NCBI GenBank assembly: GCA_028290595.1
Contig: JAQGJO010000291.1
Coordinates: 1-20,334, forward strand
Direction of reading: 5' to 3'
Length of the DNA: 20,334 nucleotides
Source of the DNA: Hyphomicrobiales bacterium
GTDB taxonomy: Bacteria > Pseudomonadota > Alphaproteobacteria > Rhizobiales > Beijerinckiaceae
Position 1 is the first letter of the stretch. Each line of letters begins with the position of its first letter. The position numbers and the translations under genes are program-made. The notes under the pieces are model-generated. The model had not been told where the DNA came from and did no database searches. It saw nothing but the letters and a program-made list of their open reading frames with translations. Positions 7,596 to 16,703 of the stretch are shown piece by piece.

Positions 7596-7707
7596 CCATC
7601 GCCGCCCCTAGCAACGATTGTCCGCGGCGGGATTCTTGATTCCGGTTCTTGCGCGGATAAGAAAGAGCGGCGGATAGTGACGAGATACTAAAACTGGGAG
7701 GATTCAA

Positions 7708-9183
7708 ATGGCTGAAAATAAAGGACGGCGCGATACATCGAACGCGCGCCTTGGCGTTTCTCGTCGATCGCTTCTGCGAGGCGGCGCATCTCTCTCAGCA
7801 GTATTTGCGGCTCCAGCTATCGCCGATGCTCGCGAAGCTCAGAGCGGAGGGCCACGCGACCGCATCTTGTTGAAAGGCGGAACTATTATCAGCCTCGACC
7901 CGAAAGTCGGGGACCTTGTGAAGGGCGACATCCTGATTGAAGGCAAGAAAATTGCTGCTATTGCAGCGAATATCGATGCTCCTGGCGCCCGACGCATCGA
8001 TGCCTCCAACTCAATTCTCATCCCAGGATTTGTCGACGCTCACAGACACGCATGGGAAGGGCAATTGCGTCGCATCAATCCAAACTCGGCGACATTAGCC
8101 AACTATTCGTCAGCAACCCATCTGTCGTTTGGTCAGCACTACAGGCCTGTCGATATGTATGTCGGTAACTTGATAACCGCGCTTGGCTGCATCGATGCCG
8201 GCATCACCTGTATTATAGATAACTCCCACAATTCACGCACCCCCGCACATTCCGACGAAGCCATTCGCGCGCTCTCCGAATCCGGCATCCGTGCCGTTCA
8301 TGCTTCGGGGGCACCGCAGGCCGGAAATTGGGACAAGCAATGGCCTCAGGATCTTGCGAGGTTGCAAAAGCAATACTTCTCCTCAAATGATCAGCTCCTG
8401 ACCCTGCGTATGTTTTCAGGCCCAAATCGTGAAAACTGGGCATTGGCTCGGCAGTTGGGTTTAAGGATTACGACCGAGTTTACTGGTCCGGCGATGGGCA
8501 AATTGCTGGATGGGTTTTCGAACGACAAGCTCCTGGCGGCTGATATCACTTACAACCATTGTGGCGGCTTGCCTGATCAGACATGGGAAATCATCAGAGA
8601 CTCCGGGGGCAATGTGGACGTCTGCCCGCGCTCGGATACGCAATACGGATTGGGCGAAGGCTTTCCGGCCTTTCAAAAGGCATTGGATCACAAACTGAAG
8701 CCCGGCTTCAGCGTGGACAACGAGACGTCGTACAGCACGGACATGTTCATGGAAATGCGGATCGCTTTTCACATTCAGCGAGGCGCTGCCACCAACAGAA
8801 AATTCAACGGTGATGCAAACCCGCCATCCCCCGTATCAGTGCGAGACGTGTTGGAATGCGCCACGATCAACGGAGCAAATTGCGCGGGCCTGTCCGACAA
8901 AGTCGGCACACTGTCGCCGGGCAAGGAAGCAGATATCGTCATGATCAAGACAGACGATATCAATCTCTATCCTTCGAATAATGCTTACGGCACGGTCGTA
9001 GCGGCGGCCGACAGCCGCAATGTAGACACCGTTATTATCGGCGGGAAAATTCGAAAATTCAAAGGCAAGATTGTCGGCCTCGACATGAACCGCGTTCGTC
9101 GGATGGCCGATGAATCCCGATCATATCTGTTCGCCAAACAGGGCTATAAGCCGGACATCTTTGCTTCCAGCTTTCAGCTCTGA
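7708..9183 (+). CDS. Tat-exported metal-dependent amidohydrolase (TrzA/AtzA-like, amidohydrolase superfamily)
   Basis: The 491-aa protein starts with a twin-arginine signal (SRRSLLRGG at 18-26, hydrophobic stretch, likely cleavage near AIADA), so it probably folds with metal in the cytoplasm and is exported. The mature part has the composite beta-sandwich opening (LLKGGTIISLDP, GDILIEGKKIAAI) and barrel motifs: D110-A-H112-R-H114 metal site, H284 in TYNHCGG, D337 in GFSVDNET, and the C-terminal GTLSPGKEADIVMIK that closes the sandwich. These point to hydrolysis or deamination of a cyclic amide, amidine or chlorinated heterocycle; the substrate is unknown. Where relatives have His then Glu on strand five, this protein reads RITTEF (T255, T256, E257), so one ligand may be lost or displaced. 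GGGAGG before the ATG is a strong ribosome-binding site. It follows the Bug protein and may share its operon and ligand. Confidence 0.85.
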   Translation: MAENKGRRDTSNARLGVSRRSLLRGGASLSAVFAAPAIADAREAQSGGPRDRILLKGGTIISLDPKVGDLVKGDILIEGKKIAAIAANIDAPGARRIDASNSILIPGFVDAHRHAWEGQLRRINPNSATLANYSSATHLSFGQHYRPVDMYVGNLITALGCIDAGITCIIDNSHNSRTPAHSDEAIRALSESGIRAVHASGAPQAGNWDKQWPQDLARLQKQYFSSNDQLLTLRMFSGPNRENWALARQLGLRITTEFTGPAMGKLLDGFSNDKLLAADITYNHCGGLPDQTWEIIRDSGGNVDVCPRSDTQYGLGEGFPAFQKALDHKLKPGFSVDNETSYSTDMFMEMRIAFHIQRGAATNRKFNGDANPPSPVSVRDVLECATINGANCAGLSDKVGTLSPGKEADIVMIKTDDINLYPSNNAYGTVVAAADSRNVDTVIIGGKIRKFKGKIVGLDMNRVRRMADESRSYLFAKQGYKPDIFASSFQL

Positions 9184-9212
9184 CGCGCGGCACTGATTGC
9201 GAGCTCTGAAAT

Positions 9213-9260
9213 GGTGAATGTCCGCGCGCGACGGAGAGGGCGCTCAGACATTCATTCACC
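9213..9260. repeat. Inverted repeat downstream of the amidohydrolase gene
   Basis: TGAATGTC (9215-9222) pairs perfectly with GACATTCA (9247-9254) around a 24-base GC-rich loop, which itself holds GCGC pairs that could extend the structure. It lies 30 bp after the amidohydrolase stop. There is no T-tract, so it may be an mRNA 3'-end structure rather than an intrinsic terminator. Between it and 9357 I see nothing definite. Confidence 0.4.
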
Positions 9261-9356
9261 TGGCGAGGTCCAACGCGCTTCGATCGTGTCTCGGCGTTGC
9301 TATAGACCGCCCACCGCCTTTAACCGTTTTGAGCCTGCCCATTCTTGATATATTTA

Positions 9357-9370
9357 TGGGCTACAGCCCA
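9357..9370. promoter_or_regulatory. Near-palindrome upstream of the methionine operon (site 1)
   Basis: TGGGCT-AC-AGCCCA is an inverted repeat with six-base arms and a two-base centre, about 82 bp before the regulator start codon. It is the farthest upstream of three symmetric sites in the same control region and may be a factor-binding site. Not assigned to a known regulator. Confidence 0.35.
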
Positions 9371-9393
9371 ATCAAAATCGTGGGAAATATTCT

Positions 9394-9407
9394 TGCGCTG
9401 CAGCGCA
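9394..9407. promoter_or_regulatory. Perfect 14-bp palindrome upstream of the methionine operon (site 2)
   Basis: TGCGCTGCAGCGCA is fully self-complementary. It overlaps a possible -35 element (TTGCGC at 9393-9398), which lies 15 bases before TATAAA at 9414-9419. It could be an operator or part of a leader structure. Confidence 0.45.
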
Positions 9408-9414
9408 GGTTAGT

Positions 9415-9430
9415 ATAAAGATATCTTTAT
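9415..9430. promoter_or_regulatory. Perfect 16-bp palindrome, probable operator of the ArsR-methyltransferase/metF/metH operon
   Basis: ATAAAGATATCTTTAT is perfectly symmetric, AT-rich in a GC-rich setting, overlaps the best -10 candidate (TATAAA, 9414-9419) and ends 21 bp before the regulator ATG. ArsR-family dimers bind such 12-2-12-like symmetric AT-rich sites. Because the first gene of the operon encodes an ArsR-type protein, auto-repression through this site is the simplest reading (inference). Confidence 0.65.
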
Positions 9431-9451
9431 GTCTTTGTGTGACCGAGTGGC

Positions 9452-10456
9452 ATGACCTCCGATACCGCCCCCCTTTCCGTCGTTCTCGGCGCCCTGGAAG
9501 CCGGTGGTGAGACCACGCGCCTGCGCCTTCTGGCTTTGCTGGCAGAGGCCGAGATCACGGTCACCGAGCTTGTCGCCATCCTCGGCCAGTCGCAGCCGCG
9601 GATTTCCCGTCACCTCAAATTGTTATCGGAAGCCGGCCTGATCGACCGGCACCGCGAGGGCGCCTGGGCGTTTTTCCATCTGGCGCAATCGGGCGCTATG
9701 GCTGCGCTTGCCCGCGATATTCTCGGCCGCATCGATCCGACCGATCAGCAGCTTGCCTCCGATCGCACCCGGCTGGCCGAAGTTCGCCGCACCCGCGCCG
9801 AACAGGCGGCGCGCTATTTCGCCGAACAGGCCCCCAACTGGGACGTCATCCGCTCCCTGCATGTCTCCCAGGAACAGCTCGAGGCGGCGATCCAGGACAT
9901 TATCGGCAAGCAGCGGATTCACGCCGTGCTCGATCTCGGCACCGGCACCGGCCGCATGCTCGAACTGCTGGCGCCGCAAGCCGAGCGCGCCGTCGGCGTC
10001 GATCTGTCGACCGCCATGCTCGCCGTCGCCCGCGCCGGCATCGACAAGGCCGGCCTGCGCAACGTGCAGCTTCGTCAGGGCGACATCTATGCCCTGCCGG
10101 TCGAGCGCGACAGCTACGACCTCGTGCTCATCCATCAGGTGCTGCATTATCTCGACGATCCGCTGCGCGCGTTACGCGAAGCCGCGCGCACCATGCGTCC
10201 CGGCGGACGGCTTATCGTCGTCGACTTCGCGCCGCACATGCTGGAATTCCTGCGCGCCCAGCATGCCCATCGCCGTCTTGGATTCTTGCGCGAGGAAATC
10301 GAGCAGATGATGCGCGAGGCCGGGCTTGAAAATGTCGCCTATCGCAGCCTGACGCCGCGCACCCGCGATCCTGAAAAGCTGACCATGTCCATATGGGTCG
10401 CCCGCGACCCACGCCTGCTGTCCGACCTTGTCCCCGTAACCGTGAGCATCGCCTGA
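9452..10456 (+). CDS. ArsR-family regulator fused to a SAM-methyltransferase domain (SahR-like)
   Basis: A 334-aa two-domain protein. Residues about 10-75 are an ArsR winged helix (TRLRLLALLAEAEITVTELV with recognition helix QSQPRISRHLKLLSEAGL). After a helical linker, residues about 155-275 form a class I methyltransferase fold: motif I LDLGTGTGR (D161, G163, G165, G167), acidic VGVDLS at strand two, GDIYALPV and then PGGRLIVVDF. Metal-binding cysteines typical of ArsR sensors are absent, so the ligand is more likely SAM or SAH held by the methyltransferase fold. This domain pairing next to metF and metH matches the SahR type of regulator described in Proteobacteria, where it senses S-adenosylhomocysteine. 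The stop overlaps the metF start by one base (TGATG). The ribosome-binding site is weak. Confidence 0.88.
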   Translation: MTSDTAPLSVVLGALEAGGETTRLRLLALLAEAEITVTELVAILGQSQPRISRHLKLLSEAGLIDRHREGAWAFFHLAQSGAMAALARDILGRIDPTDQQLASDRTRLAEVRRTRAEQAARYFAEQAPNWDVIRSLHVSQEQLEAAIQDIIGKQRIHAVLDLGTGTGRMLELLAPQAERAVGVDLSTAMLAVARAGIDKAGLRNVQLRQGDIYALPVERDSYDLVLIHQVLHYLDDPLRALREAARTMRPGGRLIVVDFAPHMLEFLRAQHAHRRLGFLREEIEQMMREAGLENVAYRSLTPRTRDPEKLTMSIWVARDPRLLSDLVPVTVSIA

Positions 10457-11361
10457 TGAGCGCCGACATCTCCCGTCTCAGCCGCACCGGCAAACGCCCG
10501 ATCCGCGTCTCCTTCGAATTCTTTCCGCCGAAGACAGACGAGATGGAAACCAGCCTCTGGCACGCGATCGAACGGCTGGCGCCCATCGGCCCGAGCTTCG
10601 TCTCGGTCACCTATGGCGCCGGCGGATCGACGCGCGAGCGCACCCACGCCACCGTCGCGCGCATGCTGAGGGAAACCAGCCTCAAGCCGGCCGCGCATCT
10701 CACCTGCGTCGCCGCAACCAAGGAGCAGGTCGACGATGTGGTGCGCGCCTATCACGATGTCGGCGTGCGCCATATCGTGGCCTTGCGTGGCGACCCCACC
10801 GGCGGCATCGGCTCAACCTACGAGCCTCACCCCGGCGGCTATGAGACATCGACGGCTCTGGTCGAAGGCATCCGCCGCATCGGCGATTTCGAAATCAGCG
10901 TTTCGGCCTATCCGGAAAAACATCCCGAAAGTGCCAGCCTCGACGCCGACATAGATGTCCTCAAGGCGAAGATCGACGCGGGCGCCACGCGCGCGATCAC
11001 CCAGTTCTTTTTCGAGAACACCGCTTATCTGCGTTATCTCGACCGCGTCCGCGCCGCAGGCATCGATATTCCCATCGTGCCCGGCATCGTGCCGGTCGAA
11101 CATTTCAAGCAGACCGCGTCTTTCGCCAAAAAGACCGGCGCGCATGTGCCGCAATGGCTGGCCGACCGTTTCGAGGGTCTCGATGACGATCCCGCCACGC
11201 GGCGCCTAATCGGCGCCGCGGTCGCCGCCGAACAGGTGCTCGATCTCGTCGATCACGGCGTCGAGGACTTTCATTTCTACACGATGAACAAGCCCGATCT
11301 GGTTTTCGCCATCTGTCATCTGCTGGGCCTGCGCCCGCAACTCGCGCAACAGGCCGCGTAA
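10456..11361 (+). CDS. metF: 5,10-methylenetetrahydrofolate reductase MetF
   Basis: This flavoenzyme reduces 5,10-methylene-THF to 5-methyl-THF, the methyl donor for MetH. At 301 aa it has the family length and motifs: SFEFFPPK (about 17-24, including the catalytic Glu), [12 protein letters not shown], the FAD-contacting ALRGDP, the QFFF barrel segment and the PGIVPV strand. The ATG overlaps the regulator stop (TGATG), giving the full family N-terminus; an in-frame extension upstream to 10393 lies inside the regulator gene and is not family sequence. One base separates the stop from the metH start codon, so regulator, metF and metH should be translated from one message. Product is cytoplasmic. 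Confidence 0.97.
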   Translation: MSADISRLSRTGKRPIRVSFEFFPPKTDEMETSLWHAIERLAPIGPSFVSVTYGAGGSTRERTHATVARMLRETSLKPAAHLTCVAATKEQVDDVVRAYHDVGVRHIVALRGDPTGGIGSTYEPHPGGYETSTALVEGIRRIGDFEISVSAYPEKHPESASLDADIDVLKAKIDAGATRAITQFFFENTAYLRYLDRVRAAGIDIPIVPGIVPVEHFKQTASFAKKTGAHVPQWLADRFEGLDDDPATRRLIGAAVAAEQVLDLVDHGVEDFHFYTMNKPDLVFAICHLLGLRPQLAQQAA

Positions 11362-11362
11362 C

Positions 11363-14300
11363 ATGAGCATTGCATCGACACGCCAGCGTAACGGCGCCGA
11401 AATCCGTGAAGCTATCCGTAACGCTGCCAGCGAACGCGTCCTCGTGCTCGACGGTGCCATGGGCACGATGATCCAGGATCTGAAGCTCGACGATGCCGGC
11501 TTTCGCGGCGAACGCTTCCGCGACCATCCCCGCGACGTGAAGGGCAACAACGATCTTCTGATCCTCACCCAGCCTGATGCGATCCGCGAAATCCATCTGC
11601 AATATTTTCTCGCCGGCGCCGATATCTGCGAGACCAACACATTCTCGTCCACCTCGATCGCCCAGGCCGACTATGGCTGCGAGGCCTATGTCCACGAACT
11701 CAATTTCGAAGGCGCGCGCCTTGCCCGCAACGCCGCCATCAAGGCGGAAGAAAAGGACGGCCGCCGCCGCTTCGTCGCCGGCGCGCTGGGCCCCACCAAT
11801 CGCACCGCCTCAATCTCGCCCGATGTCGGCGATCCCGGCTTTCGCGCCGTCAGCTTCGATGAATTGCGCGCCGCCTATGCGGAAGCAGCCGTCGGCCTGA
11901 TCGAGGGCGGCAGCGACCTGCTGCTCATCGAAACCATTTTCGACACGCTCAACGCCAAGGCCGCCTGGGCCGGCATCTGCGATGCCTACGCCACGACTGG
12001 CCTCGAACTACCCGTCATGCTGTCGGGCACGATCACCGATCTTTCCGGCCGCACGCTCTCGGGGCAAACACCGGAAGCGTTCTGGAACTCGCTAGCCCAT
12101 ATCAAGCCTGTCGCCGTCGGCCTCAACTGCGCGCTCGGCGCGCGCGAAATGCGCGCCCATATCGCCGAACTGTCGCGCATCGCCGACACGCTCGTCTGCG
12201 CCTATCCTAACGCCGGCCTGCCCAATGAATTCGGTCTCTACGACGAGAGCCCGGAATATATGTCCGCCATGCTCGAGGAATTCGCCAAGGCCGGCATCGT
12301 CAACATCATTGGCGGCTGCTGCGGCACGACGCCGGACCATATCGCCGCCTTCACCAAAGGCGTGCAAGGCGTCAAGCCGCGCAGCATACCGAAAGTCACA
12401 CCGCTGCTGCGCCTCTCGGGGCTCGAGCCTTTCACGCTGACCAGCGACATTCGCTTCGTCAATGTCGGCGAGCGCACCAACGTCACCGGCTCGGCGCGCT
12501 TCCGCAAACTGGTCAAGAATGGCGAATATGCAGCCGCGCTCGATGTGGCGCGCGATCAGGTCGCCAATGGCGCGCAGATCGTCGACGTCAATATGGACGA
12601 AGGCCTGCTCGATTCAAAGAAGGCGATGGTGACGTTTCTGAATCTCATCGCCTCCGAGCCCGATATCGCTCGCGTGCCGCTGATGGTGGATTCGTCCAAA
12701 TTCGACGTCATCGAAGCCGGCCTGAAATGCATCCAGGGCAAGGCCATCGTCAATTCCATCTCGATGAAGGAAGGCGAAGAGAAGTTCATCACCGAGGCGC
12801 GCAAGGTGCGCCTCTATGGCGCCGCCGTCGTCGTCATGGCCTTCGACGAACAGGGTCAGGCCGACACTTACGAGCGCAAGATCGCGATCTGCACCCGCGC
12901 CTACGAAATCTTGACAAAACAGGTCGGCTTCCCGCCTCAGGACATCATCTTCGATCCGAACATCTTCGCCATCGCGACCGGCATCGAAGAACACAACGGC
13001 TATGGCGTCGCCTTCATCGAGGCGACGCGCGACATTCGCCGCACCCTCCCCCATGCCCATATTTCCGGCGGCGTGTCGAACCTGTCGTTCTCGTTCCGCG
13101 GCAACGAGCTGGTGCGCGAGGCCATGCATTCGGTGTTCCTCTACCACGCCATCTCCGTCGGCATGGACATGGGCATCGTCAACGCCGGCCAATTGCAGAT
13201 CTACGAGAAGATCGACCCGGAACTGCGCGAAGCCTGCGAGGACGTCGTCCTCAATCGCCGTCCCGACGGCGCCGACCGGCTGCTCGCCATCGCCGAGCGC
13301 TTTCGCGGCGCCGGCACCGAAGCGAAAGGCAAGGATCTCGCTTGGCGCGACCAGGCTGTCGACAAGCGCCTTGAACATGCACTCGTCAACGGCATCACCG
13401 AATTCATCGACGACGACGTCGAGGAAGCCCGCCTCGAAGCTACGCGCCCGCTCGATGTCATCGAAGGCCCGCTGATGGCCGGCATGAACGTCGTCGGTGA
13501 CCTGTTCGGCGCCGGCAAAATGTTTCTGCCGCAGGTCGTGAAGTCGGCGCGCGTCATGAAACAGGCCGTGGCCAAACTCATGCCTTATATGGAAGCCGAG
13601 CGCCTCGCCAACGGCGGCAAAGGGCGCTCCACGGCTGGCAAGGTGCTGATGGCCACCGTCAAGGGCGATGTGCACGACATCGGCAAGAACATCGTCGGCG
13701 TCGTGCTCCAGTGCAACAATTACGAAGTCATCGATCTCGGCGTCATGGTGCCGGCGAAAAAGATTCTCGACACCGCCAAAGAACAGAACGTCGACATCAT
13801 CGGCCTTTCCGGCCTGATCACGCCGTCGCTCGACGAAATGTGCTTCGTCGGCAGCGAGATGGAACGTGAGGGCTTCGATATTCCGCTGCTCATCGGCGGC
13901 GCGACGACGAGCCGTGTCCACACCGCCGTGAAGATCCATCCGACCTACCAGCGCGGCCAGGCGATTTACGTCACCGATGCGAGCCGCGCCGTCGGCGTCG
14001 TCTCCGCCCTGCTGTCGCCAACGACGCGCGAGCAATATGTCGAGAACATTCGCGGCGAATATCGCAAGGTCGCCGACGCCCATGCCCGCTCGGAATTGGA
14101 CAAACAACGCCTACCCATCGAACGCGCCCGCGCCAATGCGATGAAACTTGACTGGCAGACCTATCAGCCGCCGAAGCCCACCTTCCTCGGCACGCGGGTT
14201 GTCTCGAATTACAGTGTCGCCGAACTGGTCGAGTATATCGACTGGACGCCGTTCTTTCAGACCTGGGAACTCAAGGGCCGCTATCCCGCCATCCTTGAGC

Positions 14301-15115
14301 ATCCCGAACAGGGACCGGTGGCCCGCCAGCTTTTCGAAGATGCGCAGAACATGCTGGCCCGCATCGTCGAGGAGCGCTGGTTCAATCCGAAGGCGGTCAT
14401 CGGCTTCTGGCCAGCCAACACCGTCGGCGACGACATCCGCCTCTATCAGGGCGAATCGCGCAGTGATGAGCTCGCCACCTTTCACACCTTGCGCCAGCAA
14501 TTGCAGCGCCGCGACGGCCGGCCCAATATGGCGCTGTCGGATTTCGTCGCGCCCAAAGCGAGCGGCAAGGCCGACTACATCGGCGGCTTCGTCGTCACCT
14601 CAGGCGCAGAAGAAGAAAAGATATCGGAGCGTTTCGCCAGAGCCAATGACGACTACGCCTCGATCATGGTGAAGGCCTTGGCCGACCGTATCGCCGAAGC
14701 TTTCGCCGAGCGCATGCACGAGCGCGTGCGCCGCGAATTCTGGGCCTATGCGCCCGACGAAGTGCTCACCAATGAACAGCGCGTGGCCGAAGAATATAGC
14801 GGCATCCGGCCGGCGCCAGGCTACCCTGCCCAGCCCGATCACACCGAGAAAGAGACCCTGTTCGAACTGCTGCAGGCCGAGCGCCGCGTCGGCGTGAAGC
14901 TGACGGAGAGTTTCGCCATGTGGCCCGGCTCATCCGTCTCGGGCCTCTATCTCTCTCACCCGGACTCGCATTATTTCGGCGTCGCCAAGGTGGAGTACGA
15001 TCAGGTTTGCGACTATGCGGCGCGCAAGAACATGAGCGTTGCCGACGTCGAGCGTTGGCTCTCGCCCATCCTCAACTACGATCCGGCGAGCACGGCGCGC
15101 CAAGCAGCGGAGTAG
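11363..15115 (+). CDS. metH: Cobalamin-dependent methionine synthase MetH, full length
   Basis: It transfers the methyl group of 5-methyl-THF to homocysteine through cobalamin. At 1250 aa all four modules are present. The homocysteine domain (about 20-335) opens with DGAMGT and has zinc ligands C256 (GLNC), C319 and C320 ([10 protein letters not shown]). The pterin-binding domain (about 360-640) has [10 protein letters not shown] and VDVNMDEG. The cap and B12 domains (about 670-910) have GDVHDIGKN with the cobalt-coordinating H771. The SAM reactivation domain (about 930-1240) has [15 protein letters not shown] with R1149. Positions agree with E. coli MetH with an offset of about 12-15 residues. 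Some alphaproteobacteria split off the reactivation domain; this one is intact. It is the last gene of the regulator-metF-metH operon and ends 4 bp from the convergent SDR gene, with no obvious hairpin between them. Confidence 0.98.
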   Translation: MSIASTRQRNGAEIREAIRNAASERVLVLDGAMGTMIQDLKLDDAGFRGERFRDHPRDVKGNNDLLILTQPDAIREIHLQYFLAGADICETNTFSSTSIAQADYGCEAYVHELNFEGARLARNAAIKAEEKDGRRRFVAGALGPTNRTASISPDVGDPGFRAVSFDELRAAYAEAAVGLIEGGSDLLLIETIFDTLNAKAAWAGICDAYATTGLELPVMLSGTITDLSGRTLSGQTPEAFWNSLAHIKPVAVGLNCALGAREMRAHIAELSRIADTLVCAYPNAGLPNEFGLYDESPEYMSAMLEEFAKAGIVNIIGGCCGTTPDHIAAFTKGVQGVKPRSIPKVTPLLRLSGLEPFTLTSDIRFVNVGERTNVTGSARFRKLVKNGEYAAALDVARDQVANGAQIVDVNMDEGLLDSKKAMVTFLNLIASEPDIARVPLMVDSSKFDVIEAGLKCIQGKAIVNSISMKEGEEKFITEARKVRLYGAAVVVMAFDEQGQADTYERKIAICTRAYEILTKQVGFPPQDIIFDPNIFAIATGIEEHNGYGVAFIEATRDIRRTLPHAHISGGVSNLSFSFRGNELVREAMHSVFLYHAISVGMDMGIVNAGQLQIYEKIDPELREACEDVVLNRRPDGADRLLAIAERFRGAGTEAKGKDLAWRDQAVDKRLEHALVNGITEFIDDDVEEARLEATRPLDVIEGPLMAGMNVVGDLFGAGKMFLPQVVKSARVMKQAVAKLMPYMEAERLANGGKGRSTAGKVLMATVKGDVHDIGKNIVGVVLQCNNYEVIDLGVMVPAKKILDTAKEQNVDIIGLSGLITPSLDEMCFVGSEMEREGFDIPLLIGGATTSRVHTAVKIHPTYQRGQAIYVTDASRAVGVVSALLSPTTREQYVENIRGEYRKVADAHARSELDKQRLPIERARANAMKLDWQTYQPPKPTFLGTRVVSNYSVAELVEYIDWTPFFQTWELKGRYPAILEHPEQGPVARQLFEDAQNMLARIVEERWFNPKAVIGFWPANTVGDDIRLYQGESRSDELATFHTLRQQLQRRDGRPNMALSDFVAPKASGKADYIGGFVVTSGAEEEKISERFARANDDYASIMVKALADRIAEAFAERMHERVRREFWAYAPDEVLTNEQRVAEEYSGIRPAPGYPAQPDHTEKETLFELLQAERRVGVKLTESFAMWPGSSVSGLYLSHPDSHYFGVAKVEYDQVCDYAARKNMSVADVERWLSPILNYDPASTARQAAE

Positions 15116-15119
15116 ACAG

Positions 15120-15809
15120 CTACCAGGGCAGCGACTGCCCGGCATAATTACCGAACGCGCCGCTCGTCTTGAGATCAAGCGCTGCGATCTGCTGCAACAG
15201 GCCTTTGGCGCTCGTCTCGACGGTGAGCGCCGCCGACGGGCCGCCCATGTCGGTCTTCACCCAACCGGGCGAAAGAATGCCGACCGCCACGCCCTTCGAT
15301 TTGAGATCCTGCGCCAACCCAAGGAACAGCCGGTTCACCGCCGTCTTCGAGGTGCAATAGGCCATCTTGGACGTGTCGCCATAGGTGAACGAGCCCATCA
15401 TGCTCGAAATGACGATGACCTTGCCTTTCGCTGACTCAAGATTCGGCAGAAACGCCTTGGTCACCCGCAGCGGCGCGACGGTGTTGACCGCCAGAACCCG
15501 CGTCAGCACATCGAAATCCATGTCGAGCGGCGATTGCGGATCGTCGCCCATCACGCCCGCATTGTTGATGAGCACGTCGATCGGGTTGGTGCCGATGCGC
15601 GCCTTCGCGGTGGCGATCGAATTGGCCTGCGTCACATCCATCGGCACGATCTCGATGTTGTCCTGGTTTGCCGCGGCAAGCTTCGACAGATCATGCGCTT
15701 TGCCAGGCCCGCGGCAGACGGCGTAAACATAATGGCCGGCAGCTGCCGCCTGTCGCGTCAACTCAAGCCCGATGCCGCGGTTGGCGCCGGTGATGAAATA
15801 GGTCGCCAT
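15120..15809 (-). CDS. Short-chain dehydrogenase/reductase (SDR), C-factor-like
   Basis: A 229-aa classical SDR with a Rossmann fold. The N-terminal nucleotide loop is TGANRGIG (7-14); an acidic D58 in PMDV lines the adenine pocket; NNAG is at 82-85; the catalytic set is Ser136/137 with Y151-x3-K155; the PGWVKTDMGG loop follows. The Arg after TGAN and the Arg in the CRGPGK strand-two turn suggest NADP(H) preference. The compact form without extra C-terminal sequence resembles the CsgA/C-factor and sniffer-like group, whose substrates are mostly undefined. AGGAGAG before the ATG is a good ribosome-binding site. It follows the amidase by 35 bp on the same strand, so it may be co-transcribed, though no functional link is evident. 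Confidence 0.93.
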   Translation of the reverse strand: MATYFITGANRGIGLELTRQAAAAGHYVYAVCRGPGKAHDLSKLAAANQDNIEIVPMDVTQANSIATAKARIGTNPIDVLINNAGVMGDDPQSPLDMDFDVLTRVLAVNTVAPLRVTKAFLPNLESAKGKVIVISSMMGSFTYGDTSKMAYCTSKTAVNRLFLGLAQDLKSKGVAVGILSPGWVKTDMGGPSAALTVETSAKGLLQQIAALDLKTSGAFGNYAGQSLPW

Positions 15810-15844
15810 ACAACTCTCCTAAAAAACTGTAGGTCCGCAGCATC

Positions 15845-16648
15845 TCACACGATGGCCGGAGGCTCCAGCGCGGCAATGAGATTGCGCAAGGTGAGAATGG
15901 TCGACCCATCGGCGACCCCATCGACGCGCGACGGGCGGAAATGCCGCTGGAAGGCCGCCACGATCTGCTCGGTCTGCGCATCGAACACGCCGTTCACCGT
16001 CGCGCCGTAGCCATACATGGCAAGCATCGCCTGCAGTGCCTCGACCGGCTGGCCCTCGTCGCCCAGCGCAAGAAAACGCCCGCCCGAGATCGGCGCCGGC
16101 TCCACCCAATGGCCGATGCCCTCCGTATAGAGCCTGGCCCACGGAAAATGTTCGCCCGGATCGATCTTGCGGCCCGGTGCGATATCGGAATGGGCGAGAA
16201 TGCGCTGCGGCACGATGCGCCGGCGCTCGATGATGTCGCGGCACAGCGCGATCACCGCATCGATCTGCACGTCCGGAAATGCCGGCAGGCCGCCGTCATG
16301 GCCGGCATTGGCAATCTCGATGCCGATTGAATGCGAGTTCATGTCGGTGATGCCGGCCCATGACGAGCGGCCCGCATGCCAGGCGCGCTGCGCCTCGGCG
16401 ACGAGCTGCATGATGCGTCCATCTTCGAAGATCAGATAATGACTGGACACCTGTGCGACAGGATTGATCAGCCATTGCAGCGCCTGCCCGCCGGGATCGA
16501 CGCGCCAGGCCGCTTCCGCGTCGCCGAGCCGCAGGCCGGTGTAGTGCAGGATGATGGAATCGGCATCGTCGCACCCATTGCGCACACCGAAATTGGGCGA
16601 TGCCTGGATGCCGGAAACAAGAAAGCTATCGGGCGCGAATTCGCTCAT
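15845..16648 (-). CDS. N-acetylmuramoyl-L-alanine amidase (AmpD/Amidase_2 type) with peptidoglycan-binding domain
   Basis: It cleaves the MurNAc-L-Ala bond in peptidoglycan or its anhydro-muropeptide fragments. The 267-aa protein has an Amidase_2 domain at about 20-175 with zinc ligands H35 (LHYTG), H153 and D163 (AHSDIAPGRKIDPG), and catalytic E111 (IGIEIAN) with K161, positions nearly identical to AmpD. Residues about 193-258 form a PG_binding_1 three-helix domain (GDEGQPVEALQAMLAMYGY, then GVFDAQTEQIVAAFQRHF). There is no signal peptide or lipobox, so it is either cytoplasmic and recycles muropeptides, as AmpD does, or exported by an unseen route; the wall-binding domain makes this ambiguous. 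The Shine-Dalgarno sequence is poor. It lies between the SDR and a lipoprotein gene on the same strand. Confidence 0.93.
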   Translation of the reverse strand: MSEFAPDSFLVSGIQASPNFGVRNGCDDADSIILHYTGLRLGDAEAAWRVDPGGQALQWLINPVAQVSSHYLIFEDGRIMQLVAEAQRAWHAGRSSWAGITDMNSHSIGIEIANAGHDGGLPAFPDVQIDAVIALCRDIIERRRIVPQRILAHSDIAPGRKIDPGEHFPWARLYTEGIGHWVEPAPISGGRFLALGDEGQPVEALQAMLAMYGYGATVNGVFDAQTEQIVAAFQRHFRPSRVDGVADGSTILTLRNLIAALEPPAIV

Positions 16649-16703
16649 GCCCGATAGCTAGCCTCAATCTGCGCTGTTGAACAGCACACCGTCCATTCAG
16701 GTC

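Noticed and set aside
9184..9451. SAM or SAH riboswitch before the methionine operon
   Set aside because: The leader from the likely promoter is only about 25 nt, and I do not recognise the conserved SAM-II or SAH-aptamer core; the palindromes fit DNA operators better. A covariance-model search would settle it.
12614..14107. 497-codon open frame on the minus strand across metH
   Set aside because: It lies opposite the pterin and B12 domains of MetH, whose motifs are intact; the antisense product is Asp/His/Val-rich with no family resemblance.
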